Notes under the pieces: model-generated
Seen by the model: only the letters and a program-made list of their open reading frames with translations
Told to the model about the DNA's origin: nothing
The model's database searches: none
From: Cheiracanthium punctorium
Taxonomy: Eukaryota; Arthropoda; Arachnida; Araneae; Cheiracanthiidae
DNA: 64,000 nucleotides
Reading direction: 5' to 3'
Assembly: GCA_038373885.1 (NCBI GenBank)
Contig: JAWZYV010019958.1
Span: 496,001-560,000, forward strand
Part shown: one piece after another, positions 13,701 through 28,700 of the stretch
Position numbering within the stretch: the first letter of the stretch is position 1
Layout: each line of letters begins with the position of its first letter
Position numbers and translations under genes: made by a program

Positions 13701-16700
13701 AATCAGAAGACATAAATGGTAAGCATGAAAGGGGGGGAAGGAAATGGGTGGTTGAATAATCTCTCCCTTCCTTCACAATGGTGATGTGTGACTTAGGCAG
13801 CAATAGAAGAATGACTAATTATTGCAAACTTGTCACTAAATAGCATGTCTAAGGTTGAAATAGCTTTGAATGCCACAAAAAGACACAAGCATGCCATTTT
13901 CTTTCAATTTATTGAAAATGGTGGAGCCACAACCATACATCACATTATTAATATATAAAATTGTAAAGATGTTTTAACCATTTATCTACACCCTCCCCTA
14001 CAAAATTTTTTAAAAAATCACTTTAAAAAATTATGAACTGAAACACACATAACTGTGTCTTCATTCTGACTGCTAGTTTTGAAAAATTAACAAGTAATAC
14101 GTAAAATTGAATCTTAAGGTAATAAGTGGAAGAATCTTAATCTATTATTGCCAGTATTGTTACATTCAGCTTTCCAATAGCTTATATAGATATAAATATA
14201 GTTCCTTGGTAAGTAGCTTATTTTTTGCGGTAAAGAATTGAGTTTTTACATTCAGGCAGAATAGCAAATACATGTATTTGAAATACATTTTCAAAGTACA
14301 TTTGTATCTTCTATTTTGTTTTTTCACTCTTAAAAACAAAGTATTTTGAAAATGTATTTTGTATTTTCAAAATACAGAAAATGCATTTTATATTCCGACA
14401 TTAAATTAATTGTAACACCACAGATTGCTCAGCTAGCATGTGCGAATGAAAATCATAAAACTGCTGATATTCTCTTATTCTCTCTCTTGACGTAATTTAT
14501 GAGCTGCACCAGAACTACACGTGGTATTATAACTGACGAAGAATTAGGATTTTTTGTGATCTTTAAATTTAACAAAACAGGAACAGGAAAGGAAAGTCAT
14601 TCATACTCCTGTTTAACAGTACCTTTGGTCTAGAAATGTTTCTAGATTTACAACATACATGAAGCTAAAACATGTTTGATCAGTATTTATTGGATTTCTT
14701 AAGGGAATTTTTTAACAATTTGAAATGCGTTGCTAAGTTCTAGAAAAAGTAAGACTGTCAGTATTTCTGCAGTAGTATAATGAATTTCGATTATTGTAGT
14801 TAAGAGACAGAGCTATACAACAGATAACTGTCTAAGGGGAGAATGCCATTTTGGAGGACTTTTAAAAGGATTTCTAAGACACATTTGCATGACTTTTGAA
14901 GTAAAATGCCCCAAACTCCAGATCATCAGATGGACAACTTTGCATAATAGGATGGGATGAATCAAACTTCCATTCTATAAAATTATGAAATCTGTTGTGA
15001 AATTCTGAATGGAAAATGTTTCCAAATTTTGTCTGTAGATGGAAAAGAAAAAGTTAAGATGGCATGTCAATTATGGAAGCTGATAACTAAGATAATAGGC
15101 AGAACATTTAACTCTACAGTAAACTTTAAAACTCACTTAAGACAAAGCTGAAATTTTGTAATAGGTTGTAATAGTATTTATATTCAAGCATTTAACTAAA
15201 GTCAAATAAATAATAAATATTATATGTAGATAGAGGGGGTTGTACACAATTTAAAGAATATAACTTTTAAAAAAATTAATGAGACTCTTTTTAATGATTT
15301 CTTTTTATGACTTCATTTTGAACATCTTTAAAATTTACACTGCTTTCTAATCTTTAATATATAAAAAATTAAAGCGTGTTATCAACTTTTTGGGACACTT
15401 TTCTAATGTTTACATATCTTTAGTTCATAAACAATAGAGTGAAGCACGTTTAACACAAAAAAAGTTAACATGAAAAATCAGTTAACACGAAAAGACACAG
15501 CTGTCCAGACCACATAAACTATGCAGTTTAATACACTTTTTTTTTTCTTCTTTTAACACAAAACAAAAATCGTATAGTACGAAAAAAGTTTGTTCTCGAT
15601 CTTCAGTAGCATGTTATCCACAAGTCATTAGAATGTATTCGTGGAATTGTCGTTTACATTTAATATTGTTTAAATTCTGGGAGCCGGTTCCTCTTTTTAT
15701 GGTCATCCTCCCCCTCCCCCTAATGAATAGAATCCTTATCTCTACCAAAGATCATTCATAATCCAAAAGATGCAAGATTCCGAAGAGATGCAAGATTCCT
15801 ATGCAGATTCCGACGACAAATCTGACAACAGAATCAACAATACAGTTCATGTCCCTTCTACTGCAGAAATGCAAAAAGTGAATAAAGCAACTGGCAATCT
15901 TGAACGGTTTGCGGACAATGTGGTGCTGAAATATACATTTCAAAAAAGATAACTGATTTTTTTTTCTCCCTAATATAATATTTTATTATACTTGCTTTTC
16001 ATCCCATTGGATGCAGCGTACTTGTAGTTTAACAGAAAGTCGAAATAAAAAATAAGGACATCAAAATACTGGTGGTGTTTTTTAATTTTAGGAATCTTTT
16101 AACACAAAAATATTTTAGTCCTCTCAGTTTCTTGCTAAACATTTTTCACTGTATCGTTTAACAAAAATACAAGTTTTTAAAATGCTATAAATTAAGCTAT
16201 CAAATAGCACCCCCTTCTTCATTCCTTCTAATACAAGTTTTTAAACTTCTATATGTTAAGTTACTAAATAGCTTCGTCGCCTCTCCTTCTTTAATTGAAA
16301 AGGCCAACATTTTTTTTAAAAAAAAAAAAAAAAAGCCACTAATAACGCAATAAGCTGTGAATAATAGTTTATATAAATATATATATATCAATTATTAAAA
16401 GATTTTTTAATAAGGTTAACAAAAGTTTGGTAAGCATAGAACTGGGAAAAAAAAGGCAGTTTTCTTTTTAAAAAAATAATTGATGCAAAGCAGACTAGGG
16501 CAAAGCACAAAAATTAATCTTAAAATACATACTATGCTATATGCATTATACTGTAAATAAGTCAAAAATATGAGTAACTTAAAAAGTCATTCAAAATTAC
16601 TATAATCTAAAAATCTGTATTAATTTGAAATGAAATTAAGGCATACACGCATACAAAAAGCACTAGTTTTCTACATTTTTAAAATAAAATTCACACAGCT

Positions 16701-19700
16701 GTACTATGCTAAAATAAAGTATTATTGAACTTGGGATGTTCGAAACTTAAAGGAAAAAACACAAAAAATGTAGGAAAATTATATCCAAAGAGATTTTTCT
16801 TTTACTTTGTAAATTACTGAACCTTTCAAATGAATTACAGTTAACAGAGGATAGATGTACTGAAATTTTATAATGCACAAAAAGCCACAGCAAAGCCATG
16901 TATACAAAAGAAACAGATAAAATATTTTACAACTCACTTTAGTTTCAGATTCCACTTCTGCAACTTCAGCCATGACCAGGTGGTGAAACTAAAATAAAAT
17001 GTTTTTAATACCAAAATACTGTTGTTTACATTTAATATTAAGTACAAATAAAGAGTTTCCTCTTTCTCCAAACAATAGAGGAAAACACATGCATACGGCA
17101 TTTCTTTGGATATCATAAATGACAGGGCGAAAACGTATCACAAAATTTTCACAAACCAAAATGAGGGTTAAATGGTTCATATAATCATAAGAGATATTTA
17201 AAAGCTTTAAAATATTTTATATTAATTATTATAGCCCTATATCATATTTAAAACAGAAAAAGCACTTTAAAATATGAAATATGAAGTGGCACTTACGGCA
17301 TTATTTCCCATAAAGTCGACTTTTGTGCAGTCAGACTTTTGTTTAACTACCAGAAAATGAATTCGCTCAAGCATTGAATGATTAATTTTTGCTCTCAGTG
17401 CTTGCATTACCAAAGTCATTCCTAATATAAAAAAGGAATATCATTGCATTTAAAGAAATTTTATTTATAATAAAAAAAAAAAAAAAACTGTTCAGAGGAG
17501 TAACACAAAGTAAGGTAATAATCATGCAACATAAATTAATTTATTTTCATTTACGATATATATTTTCAGGGAAGAGGGAGATTAAAATTATTTAATTACT
17601 CTTCTAATAAAAATGCTGTTGAACTTTTCCAATCATATAATGATGCACAACTCACCCAGCATTTGAATTTTTTTATGCAGTTGAGTGATTTTTTTTTTTT
17701 TTTTTTACTAACAACTAGTCTATCCTCCTGCATAGTAGTCCTGCATAACATTCACATGTACAAAATATAACATTCGCATGTACAAAATATAACATCCGCA
17801 TGTACAAAAGTGAATATATATAGCTTTGATATGAAATGCTGTTTCATAAAAATAATCACGCATAGTAAGTACACTATTGTTTCTTAAATGCGTGTTTTAT
17901 TCTTACTTTACTTCTTTTAGTCTTACTATGTTTTTTATTGACACGGTGGGGAGAGAAGGGAAAAAAAAATATTCTTTTAAATCATTTTATCATTAAATAC
18001 AAGATAGAAAAAAGTTTTTAAAATAAGATTTTTATTCAAAGATGGATTAAAAAGTCTAAAATAATTTTTGAGAATGCTTCCAAGCTTAAACACTTATTGA
18101 ACACATAAATACAACCTAGCTGATTGATCATCCATGGAAGTATTTAGAAAATTCATTAAATATTACTTTACTTTTTTATAAAATAATGTATAATTTTTAA
18201 AAGCTCGAGGTGCTTAACTACTTACTTCTATAAGAGGTAAAAAGAAGTATCAATACTCTCAGGCTTTTAAAAATTATATGCTATTTTACATAAAAAATAA
18301 AGTAATATTAAACAAATTTCCTAAGTACCTCTGCCGTTGACCAAAGGCTAGTATGCAATAAGAGTTTGAACTTGAAAACATATTTTAAAAAATTATTACA
18401 TTTTAATCCATCTTTGAATAAAAACTTCATTTTAAAAATTCTTTTTATCTCATAATAATTTAATTCTTTTTAGCCTTAAAATCATTTTTTCTTAATATTT
18501 CTGTCAAGCGTTTGCAAGATGTTGCTCATGTTGTGTTGCTGTTTCTTTTATGTTCGTCTGTTTTGCTTTCATGTTGCATCCATGAGTACTGCAAGAAAGG
18601 CAATAAAAAGTGTCCATACTGATATATACATTGTTTAACTCAACAGAGTAAAATTAACCCATACTAATGAGCCTTATATGGAAGCATCAATCCTTTGCCA
18701 TTAGATTCAGGAGTTCATTCTAAAAAAAAAAAAAGTATTGTAACTAGAGTTTACATCACTCGAGGTAAACCTGAATAAGGGCACCCCCTCTCATGAGACA
18801 TACCAGATTATAGCAACTCTCTTCCAATGAAAAATACATGATTTTGGCACACCTGGAGCACATGCCCCCACTTGCACCCCTCTAGTTGCTTCCGTGCTTA
18901 AAAGTATATCCGGCTTGTGTTGTACAAACAACCTCACAATTGCCACTAGTAATAAAGGAACAATTGCAGAAAATGGTCTATGCTTTTAAACATACTACCC
19001 GAGTTGTTGACACAGCTTGTGAATTGATTTCTAATTCACTGAGTTGGAAACAGTTCCAAAAGGACAATTTGACTAAATTTCCCAAAACCTGCACTCAGGC
19101 TCCATATCAGATCAATTGGGTGTGGATTAAAATACCTATACAGATTTTCAAATCAAGCTAAATAATAAAAAAATCTAGTAAAAATGATAAGATGGGGGGA
19201 AGGAGACACATAGTAGGGTTCTTATAAGACTGATTCATATAACACGATGAAAATATTGCGATCAAGTTCATATAACATGTTTAAAGAGACTCGTATTGCA
19301 TGGTAACATGAGAGATTTTTTTGATTTGGTTATGCTATAGCTACAGTAATCAATATAACTTCTGTATGGCAACATCGCCTATCCCGGAGTAACAGAGGTA
19401 CAAGTCGCGTTTCGCGAGCCGTAGCAAGCTTACATGATAAACTAAGGAGATCCTCTGCTTGTTTCTAACTGTGGCATACATTAATTGTATCTGAAAGAAC
19501 TCCTAATGTATAATTCATTTTATTCTACTTAAACTTTGTTTAGGTAGAAAAAGGTTTTAGGAAAATAAATCTTTGCGAATTTGAACCCAATTTAATCTGA
19601 TAACATGTTAGTTATCTCTGGTGCATGCATAGTATGAAATAAGCAGTGTTTAAGTGAAATGTGTTAAATTTAGACAGATGTTATAATACGTACAAGTCTA

Positions 19701-22700
19701 ATAATTTTATAATTTTTATGTTATCTAAAATTTGTCTTTAGTCTTAGAGAACCGAATGAATTTGTCATAGAGAATCAAAAGAACTTTCCAATAGTGAAAA
19801 AAAAAAAGGCCAATCAATAGTTAGATGGGTATGATTTGAAATATGCAAAAAAAAAAAAAAAAATGATTTTTGGAACAAAATATTATTTCTTTTTTCTTTA
19901 ATATTGTTGCGGAAAACTTTTTACTCCTTTCTTTTATAAATGCATTTCAATTTACAAAATAAGTCAATCTTTTATAGACATGAGGGTGCACGTAATTCAT
20001 ATGTGATGCACGAACAACAATTTACACTTTGAATATAAATTCTTTAAATATACATTTTTGAAAAATCTCCAAATTTTTTAAATTAAGTTTTCTTTCTTAA
20101 TTAATTCTTTCTCATTTCTTCTAAATTGGGACTTACATGAGGGGAGGGGGGGGTGTCAAACTAACTTTTCTTCTAAAGCTGTAACTTTGAGAGAAAAATT
20201 GCATTTGTGGAACAATGGTTTAATTATTTAAAACCATTATTACCTAAATTTAGTTTTGCTATTCAAACTTGCATAGTAGTACAAATAAAATATTACTTTC
20301 TTAAACAAACATGCATTATTTCAAAAATACATCTAATAAACTTTAGACAAACACAAATGTTCCTAATAAATTAAATAGAATTACAATACTTTTTATTAAA
20401 AAACAAGTAAATAAAATATATGAAAATTAAATATTAAACTAATCAACTGCAGGAAATAAAAGTATGCAAGTGTGAAATATCTCAAAAGCATAGAAAATAT
20501 GGTTAGTTTAAAAACAAAATAAAAGGAATAAAAGAACTCACCACTGTCATTATTAACATCAACATTGATATCAATACCAGGTTGTTCAACAAGAAAGTCC
20601 ACTAAACCCATGTGACCTTTCATAAAAGCTAGGCTTAGTGGAGTGATCTATCAAAAAGGTAGAAAATATATCATATCAAAATATATAATAAAAATCGCAA
20701 ATGTTAAACAAAAGCAGGTTCTGCTAATTGGATAGATAATGAATATTTAACACAAAATTCCAAGTTTTCTAAAAAAGTTCACCAGAATATTGTCAATACA
20801 GTAATCTCTCAAAAATTCAATGTAAGTGGGACAGGGGCTACTTCCAATTATCAAAATTATAAATATTAATAAATGGAAATAAAGAAATTTTGTAATTTCA
20901 GTGCATCTTTAAATAAAAAATGTACTTGCATACTATTAAATTATTAACTCACAGCAGCAAGTTAATTATATATTATATCTGAAAATAACTGCACTCTAGC
21001 GGTTTTCTCTCATTAGAATTAGCATGAAACCTCAAAGGGAAATTAATTAAGTAACAGGGAGCTTTTTTACGTATTATTACTCGGGCAAATCCTACATATC
21101 TGAGAAACACTTGCATACATAATAAAGTGCTACATATTAAAATCGTATCATAATCCATGCATCAGTGCTACCTGCCTTCTTTGCAGGGATGAGATTGTTG
21201 TATATAATACATATAAAAGAAGTTTTAAGAAGAAAAACATCAGAGCATGGCACAAGATAAATATATTGCACAGTTCATTAATAACTACTATCAGGAATCT
21301 ATAGAAAAAAGTGGAATTTTCAAAGAACAAAAAAGGAATTGCTCTTAATTCACAAAAAGCTGAAATCAGACCAAAAACTGAAGAAACTCATCCCCGTCCT
21401 TCCTTCATTAAGTTGGAATGGGTATCATAATCCATGAATGTGCTGTATTTGTCGTCCTTGTTTTATAAAACACTTTAGAATTGAAAGAAATTTATTTACA
21501 TACAGAAGATGCTCTCTAAACTGTGAGCTGGTTAAACAAAAATCCAGTAAAAACAGAATGAAAAAATGTATATAATTAATAGATGGAACTGCACTTTAAT
21601 TAATGTGCCAATTTATTGCAAAAGTTTTATACACTATTAAGAGGAAATTTTGATACATCAATCAATTTTTTTTTTTTCTTCACCCTGCTGAAGTGTGAAA
21701 GTTTGATAACTTGCTGCAGTTCTGTCATTTTTTTTTTTTTTTTTTTTTAAAGCATCACATCAGTGGAAGAAGTCGATGCTTGTTGTTTTACATAGTATAA
21801 AGCCTTTTTCCAGTGCTTTTGCTCCATCTGTATATGATATATTGGAGGTTAGTGTCAGACATTGTCAGAAATTCAAAAAAAAAAAAAAATTTTTTTTAAC
21901 TTATTTATTGTGTTTAAATCAAATACAGCTTATTAAAGCGGAGATCCAGTTAAACGAAAGCCTGTTAAGAGGGAGTCTACTGTATTACACTATGTATGAA
22001 CTAGAGTTAGAGACTAGAAAATAAATTAGAAATAGCAACAATTTTTCACTATTAAAACATTGCAGGTTTGACTAAAGGAATGCTAAAGGCTTCCCTGTAA
22101 TTTTCCGAATCTGTGGACACCTTCACTGAAATTCTCCGGAAAAGATAGTTGCATACAAACTTTATTAATACAGAAAGATGGCTACTCCTCAGTTAATCAG
22201 GAATATGAGAATATGCAGAATTATTTTGAATATGCCATATTTTTTGCTTGAGAATCTTTATTCTGATTGAGTTTTGAAAGGGGTTTTAAACTCACTACAT
22301 CAAAATGACCTAGATCTCACTTACAAAAACTTCGGAGTCATGTTTGAAAGTAGTTTCATTTATTTTTTTAATGTGCAATTACTCAATGATTCTGCTGTGA
22401 ACATGATGCAAACCACAGACTTAATGTCAAACCTTTAAACAACAGCTACTGAATTCAAAATTCTTCTTTACTAAGAAATTCGTAAAAAATCTCATAATTT
22501 ATAATTTTTAAGAAATGTTCAAGTTCTATTAGGTATTCTCTGCCAAGTAGCAATTCTTCGGATGCATAATCCCAACTCACCTTCCAGTCATTTGGAAGAT
22601 TCAAACTCGCTCCAGCTTCTATCAAAAGTTTCATGCAATAATACCACCCATAAGCGGCAGCATAGTGGACCAAAGTATTGCCAGAGGAATCAGTTGAATT

Positions 22701-25700
22701 TGGATTTGCACCCAGGCGCAAAAGGTAGGATGTCACATTGGCATGCCCATTGATGACAGCATGAGTGAGAGCAGTTCTCTGTCTTTTATCTAAATAAAGA
22801 ATTGGCCACTATATTAAAATTATGACTGTAAATTTACATTAAAAAAACTGAACATTCAAAATTAGAGCTAATGTATTGAAAGTTAAAAACAATGCTCATC
22901 ATTGTTTTAGTTTTAAATTATCAGGTTGTAACAAAAGTTTTCTGCCAAATCTCTTCAAGTCAGCCCATGCAGTGCCCAGCGATTGAACTTGTACTTAAAA
23001 GTTTATGCGATCTTCACAGTGTCATATGATACAAAAGTAGTACCGAAAGCTGTACACATAATTTGTTGACATTCTGTGGCTGACTTTTTGCACTAGAACT
23101 GGAAGTAAATGAGGGTTCTAATGCAGTATCGGGATTGTTTTCAATTTGAGTTACCTTGTAATAATGGTAATGATTTTTTTTTTTTTTTTTTTTTTGCAAA
23201 TTTCACAACACTGTTCTAAAGTAAGTCTCTTTCAACTGCTAAGAATTGTTTGCTAAAATATGAGCAAACAATCAACGCAAACTGTTCGTAAAGGCATTTG
23301 CGGTGGCGGGAATCTTTCGTTACAACCTAATAGTAGAGGTGCTGCTATTAAACTAAATAGCCATTATTTTAATGCAATGAGTACAGCAACAAGCATATAC
23401 AGGGTGTCTACCACATAAAGTAAGCTTGATTTCTTGACCTTTTCTTGACCATAACAAATACGAAACACTAATATCAAAAATACATTCGTGCCAGGGATGC
23501 AGAATATGTATGATCCGGCAATCTAGGATAGGGGGAAATTTTGCAGAAAATATGCAACTGATTTCGATTTTAACAATGAATTACAAAATTCTTCGAGTTA
23601 TTCTTTCCCATTCCTATTTTTAAAGCGATTTTTTTTTTCAACTCTTTCACCAATCAGTAGTTTGCTTTCTCTTAACTTGGACCAATTGCTATTTAGTAAA
23701 CATGTATGTAGCTTGTTCAGGCAAATATTTTTACACTTATGGTAATACAGAAATTATGCAAGTCTATAAACATATCATAAAATTTTGGGGAAATTTGCAT
23801 ATGGATTGAGGGAAATGTTGAGAGTAAAAACAGTTTCTGCACCCCTGCATCATACTCATAGAATGAAGAAAAATTATACTTTTAAATTTAACACTATTAA
23901 TATACAGGGTGATCAGCGAATAAGCCCCGATTTCAAAATTAAATATCTCTACAACAAAGATCGATAGAATTATGCGGTAAACTATACGTTTATTAGCAAA
24001 ACTGTAAAAATGGTGCACAAAAGTTTAGGAAATTTAGTAACAAAAATTGTCAACTAAGAATTTGAATGAAATGGAAAAAGGAAGTTGAGTCGCTAATCGT
24101 GACCTAGTGCTTCATTTCTTGACCTTTTCTTGACTTTCCTGACCTTTTTTCCAATTCTTGACTTTTGAGTGACTTTCGTGACCTTTGCATGATGGTAGAC
24201 ACCCTGAACCATGCTATCATACAACTACACATTTTAATTAACACCAAAATTTACAAGAGAAAAGAGCAAAAGCAAATGCCATCTTATGCAAAAAGTAAAC
24301 TTCCTTGCTTAGAAGAGAAGCCATGTGATCAAAAACTTATGAAAGGATTTGTGGAATTAGCTTTTATAGCTCTGCTGAATTGCTGTATACATAGTACTAG
24401 ACTACGTGGCTTTGTGAATAAAGTATCAGTTTCTTTATTTTTAAGTCTCACTTAGTGGACACTAATGACGAGAATACCATATAGTAACAATGCACAACCA
24501 TAAGTAATAATGTGAAACTATAAGTAATAATGCGCTGCAATGACATCTAACAGCAGTAACAGCTAAATGAATAGATAGAATATATTCTCCGTGCTCAAAT
24601 GTGTAAGTATAAAATTTTATATGGCAAACAGTTGAACAGTATAGAACTTGATGTGCTGCAGTGCCATCTTGCGGCAAGTTATAGCAAAATCGATATTGGG
24701 AAAATATTCTCTGTGTTCAAATATCCACAAATAACCAATTTTCATTAAAATCGGCTCAGCAGTACTTTCAAAACAAGCGGTTGAATGGAATAGAATACGA
24801 CGTTCTGCAGCGGCATCTAACGGCAAGCTATAGAAAAATGGATAGTGTGAAAATATCCTCCGTGTTCAAATATTCATCAATGCCAATTTTCGTCAAAATT
24901 GGTTTAACAGTATTTTCATAGCAAGCGGTTGAATAGAGTTTGATGTTCTGCAGCTCCACCGAGTGGCAAGATAGAGGAAAATGGATAGCATAAAAAAATT
25001 CTCCATGACAAAAGACTTAGGTGTACTAAATTTCATGGTCATTAATCAAATGATTTGAGTTTTTCAACGTCATATACACATACCCACACACAAACATTCA
25101 TTTTTATATATATAGATAAACCAGGGGTCAATCCAGGAATTTTTCTCAAGGTCCCATTTTTGAGAATTTCAATATTTAATTTTGTGAATTTCCACACTTT
25201 TTTGTGAATTTTCATGGCAATTTTTAATAAAAGTCACTTTTTTGTTAAATTATGAAAAAAAAAACCAGATTAAAATAAGGATAAAATGCCAAAGAAGGGC
25301 TATTTTAATCAATTGTAATTTTGTGAAGGGGCCGCAAATCGTCCCCAATTTTCATCTGTATTGATTCTAGGAATTTCAATTGCATAAATGAAACAAATTA
25401 TAAAATAAAGGTATTCATTTCACAGTTTTCTCATTGAACATCTAGTTCTGTACTTACACTTCTTATCGTACAAACTAAGAATACTCCATAGCTGTTATGA
25501 GTTTATGTGTTTATACAGGGTTGCCACTCAATTTCTAAAAGAAAATTCCGACTTTTCCAGGTTTTCCAGAGTATTTTAGGAAAAAATTCCAAACTACTGA
25601 TAATTTGTTATGGCATTATTAATAACAATCAAATGAACATAAATGCTTACTAGACATCAATTTAAGATTCACAGGTACTTAATAACTAGTCACAGCTTTG

Positions 25701-28700
25701 ATCCTGCATTTTTAAATTGGACAAACGTATGTAAGTAGAATAAAAGTAATAAAATCATAGAAATTGAATTAGTGGTGGTCATATTTCAATATCATAAAAT
25801 GACAGGTTTAATAGCAGTCATAATTACCACACTTATGTAAATAATCTGATAGTTATTTATGCACTATTAAGGAAAAACTAGTTTTAAGTAAATAAAAGAA
25901 GAGAAAAAGTGTGTGAACTCAGATTTAACCATTAAAAAATGTCAATGTGCATAACACAATTTTTATCATTAAATTCCAACCACAAAGCAAATCAAGTGTA
26001 TTCAAAATACGGAACTTGGCCATGATTATACAGAATCTACAAATTATTAAAATGCAGAACATTAAGAAAACCCTGTATTCCACAGAAGATTCTAATCCCT
26101 GAAACACTTAGTTCTGATAATTTTCCCAGATCAGACATGGGCTTTTCCAGGTTTTGGGCAAAATTTGTGATTTTCCCAACCATTTCCCTGTCTTTTTCTA
26201 ACCAAAATAGAATTACCTGACATCTCCAGGTTTTCCCGGTTCTTCAGACCAGTTGCAACCCTGATATATTAATTTGATTTGGAGAAATTTTATTCTAAAT
26301 AAAGAAATTTATAAAATATAATATGGTAACATTTTCAAACTAAGAGTTTTGACAGTAATGCACATGTATTTACTGTAGTCCCTCGCAATATTGTGCTTTA
26401 AATTATGCGGCTTCCTTCAAAGGCATTTTCTGAGAGTCTTAAATGGGAGCAAATTCTATATTCAATGCCACTGTTTTTAGTTTATTTGTCGTCTTCTTCT
26501 GGCACAACAGCCTCTGTTGGACCACAGGAAACCTTTCCGAGAACCTTCTTCTATTCTAATCTCTTCTTGAAAACTGATGAAATTTTTATTTCTATATGGA
26601 ATGAGGGAACATTATTTGGAAGATATATATGAGACAAAAATACTTCTTGTATTCATATATTTATATTTTATTTTGTTTCTGTAAAGGAATGAGGATGCAT
26701 TATAGGTGTCAGGTTATTAAAGTACATTATGCAGTAATAAAACAAAACATAAATTACCTTTCATTTCCACTTGAGCAGAATGTTCAATCAGTAAACTAAC
26801 AATATTCAAATGACCCTTCTGAGCTGCTAACATTAGAGGGGTGAGTTTATCATTTTGAGCATTTGTAAGTTTATCAACATTAGCTTTGTGACGTATTAAT
26901 ACACGAACCACATCCTACAAGTAAATTTATACAATATTTAATGTAAATTTCAGGTAAAAAATTGCAGCCAATTTACAGAAAAAACAAGCATTTTTAAAAA
27001 GTACTACGATAGATACTTACTATATGACCTTCTTTACAGGCAATATGAAGAGCTGTGTATGATTTTTTGTTGCCTCTGTCAATAGCATTTACACACTGCT
27101 TGTCTTGAAGTGAAACGGTTATAGCTGTTTCTTTTTTATTGTGTTCTACAAAAGATTAAAAATAAAATATAAAACAGGCACATTTATAAATTGTCTAAGC
27201 TTGCATGAATATATATACATATATGCTGTGGGATACAAAATAGAAGTAAAGCTATTATCTTTTAAACCATAAACGATGGAAGCATACATTCAATTAGAAA
27301 AGTTTGCCAGCTCGACTGCTGTGGGACTGTGTACGCTGATGGGGGCTGGTGCACTTAAAATCTGTCGTGGCTCCAATGTCCTCCAATTTGTTAAAGGATA
27401 CCTTTGGGGTTGTCGATTTCAGGGGGGGTGGTCCCTCTCTGGAATGTGTTCAAAATGAGGGGACCACCGGGCTAAAGTCGGACTTCCTCCCACCGGGACC
27501 CACTAAAATGGATGGTGTCCCCCCTCTGCCCTTCGCCTCCCTATCTGGGAGGATCTGGCACTGCATGCGGTTGCCAGAGGGCAAAAGAAACATAATAACA
27601 GCAGAAATGTTTGTCAAATTTAAAGTAGCTTTAAGATATGGAAATTTTTTAAAAAGGGGCTGTAAACATTAAAATACAAAATTTATTTTTTTTACATTTC
27701 CTAATTTCCTATTACTTATATTTAGAAAACATTGCTCTGGGTTTAAAAAAATTAATTTAAAAAATCCTGTGTCTCAGTGAAATAGCTATTGATATTATTT
27801 TATGTAAAAATGTTGAATTACACCACTCTATATGCTGTGTTGACATCTGGTTTAAAACAAAAAAGTCTTTACTATAGGGGACTAACTATAAAATGATAAA
27901 AGTTAAATGATGATCCCTTTAAAAATTTCAATTAATTAAACACATGATATCAACAGTTACAATTTTACCTGAACTGACAGGTTATGACATTATGAAATTA
28001 TCGATAATCTAATCTTTTAGGCAGTCAATCACTAATTACGACAGGCTTCTAGATAAGGAAATTCAAAATGTAATAGAGAATGACAAAGGCCACTAACAAA
28101 AATTAATTTCAGTTGAAAAGCAATTTTATTTTTCTCACTTTTGAGACATCCTCTTAGTATTTAGCAGCAAATGCTAAATGGTTGAAATATTTCAAGGAAT
28201 ACATTCGGAAAAAGATATCGACCCCAAGAACACTACCAAAATTTATAAAATCAATCTAACCTTTGGCAGATTGAAGAAAGCTGCATGACCGTCACCAAAT
28301 GGAAAATAATAACAAAAAAGGCAACATATTATTGCTATTAAATTCAATAAACACAGCACAGCTTTATCCTGTTTCTCTTTAAACAACCCTTTTAAAATAC
28401 ATTCTTAAAAAATAACCAAAATAGCTTGCTTAAATAACAAAACCTATGCTTACTAGGAGAACCATTAGAAATATCATCAACAGAGGGCAGCATCAATAAC
28501 GTGGTTCATGTGGGTGTGAACAAATTCGGAACGGAGTCATCAGGTGGAGGTCAACGTGGAAGAAGAGAGAGGGCAAAATCTTTTGGTTTCAGCGAATGTG
28601 ATGGCCGCGGAAGGCAAGCCAAAATATATTTCGGAGGAAAAAGATATTTTTAACTTGTAAAACTATGGATATCCTAAGTATTACATTCTAATATTATTTT

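Larger units (their letters stand above)
8256..16937. other. Intron between exons 21 and 22
   Basis: The longest intron (8.7 kb). Holds A runs at about 9124-9150 and 9205-9227, a 130-bp hairpin (9635-9766), a T15G15 block (11,289-11,318), a mariner MITE (11,421-11,920), an inverted AT-rich repeat near 14,265-14,395 and a pogo-like remnant (15,440-16,160). The stretches 9,770-11,280 and 11,930-14,260 show nothing I can name. Confidence 0.7.
17422..20541. other. Intron between exons 19 and 20
   Basis: Contains a 22-bp minisatellite (17,749-17,811), a 440-bp palindrome (18,005-18,450), the second copy of the short repeat (18,739-18,889) and A runs near 19,797 and 19,846. From 18,890 to 20,540 I see no supported feature; the open frame at 18,886-19,161 is discussed under rejected items. 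Confidence 0.7.
23400..24206. mobile_element. Non-autonomous transposon with CAGGGTGTCTACCA ends
   Basis: Left end CAGGGTGTCTACCACATAAA, right end GATGGTAGACACCCTG; these are inverted over 14 bp. Sub-terminal ends also mirror in style with repeated TTCTTGACCTTTTCTTGACC on both sides. It hosts another element (23,492-23,847) and a mariner-like end at 23,904. No transposase frame, no clear target duplication. Confidence 0.65.
22790..26757. other. Intron between exons 17 and 18
   Basis: 4.0 kb, rich in mobile elements: a nested set at 23,400-24,206, a degenerate 140-bp tandem repeat at 24,480-25,119 and a terminal-inverted-repeat element at 25,516-26,263. The parts 22,790-23,390 and 26,264-26,757 hold nothing recognised apart from a T run near 23,175. 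Confidence 0.7.

Noticed and set aside
18886..19161. 91-codon plus-strand open frame
   Set aside because: The composition looks partly protein-like, but there is no recognised motif, no flanking splice signals and it begins in a dispersed repeat; possibly an element fragment but not supportable as a gene.
24165..24455. 96-codon plus-strand open frame
   Set aside because: Starts inside the end of a transposon and has no motif; composition is that of random AT-rich sequence.
27276..27672. Overlapping plus-strand frames of 60 and 107 codons
   Set aside because: Open because the sequence is GC-rich; translation is low-complexity Gly/Pro without a motif or splice context.
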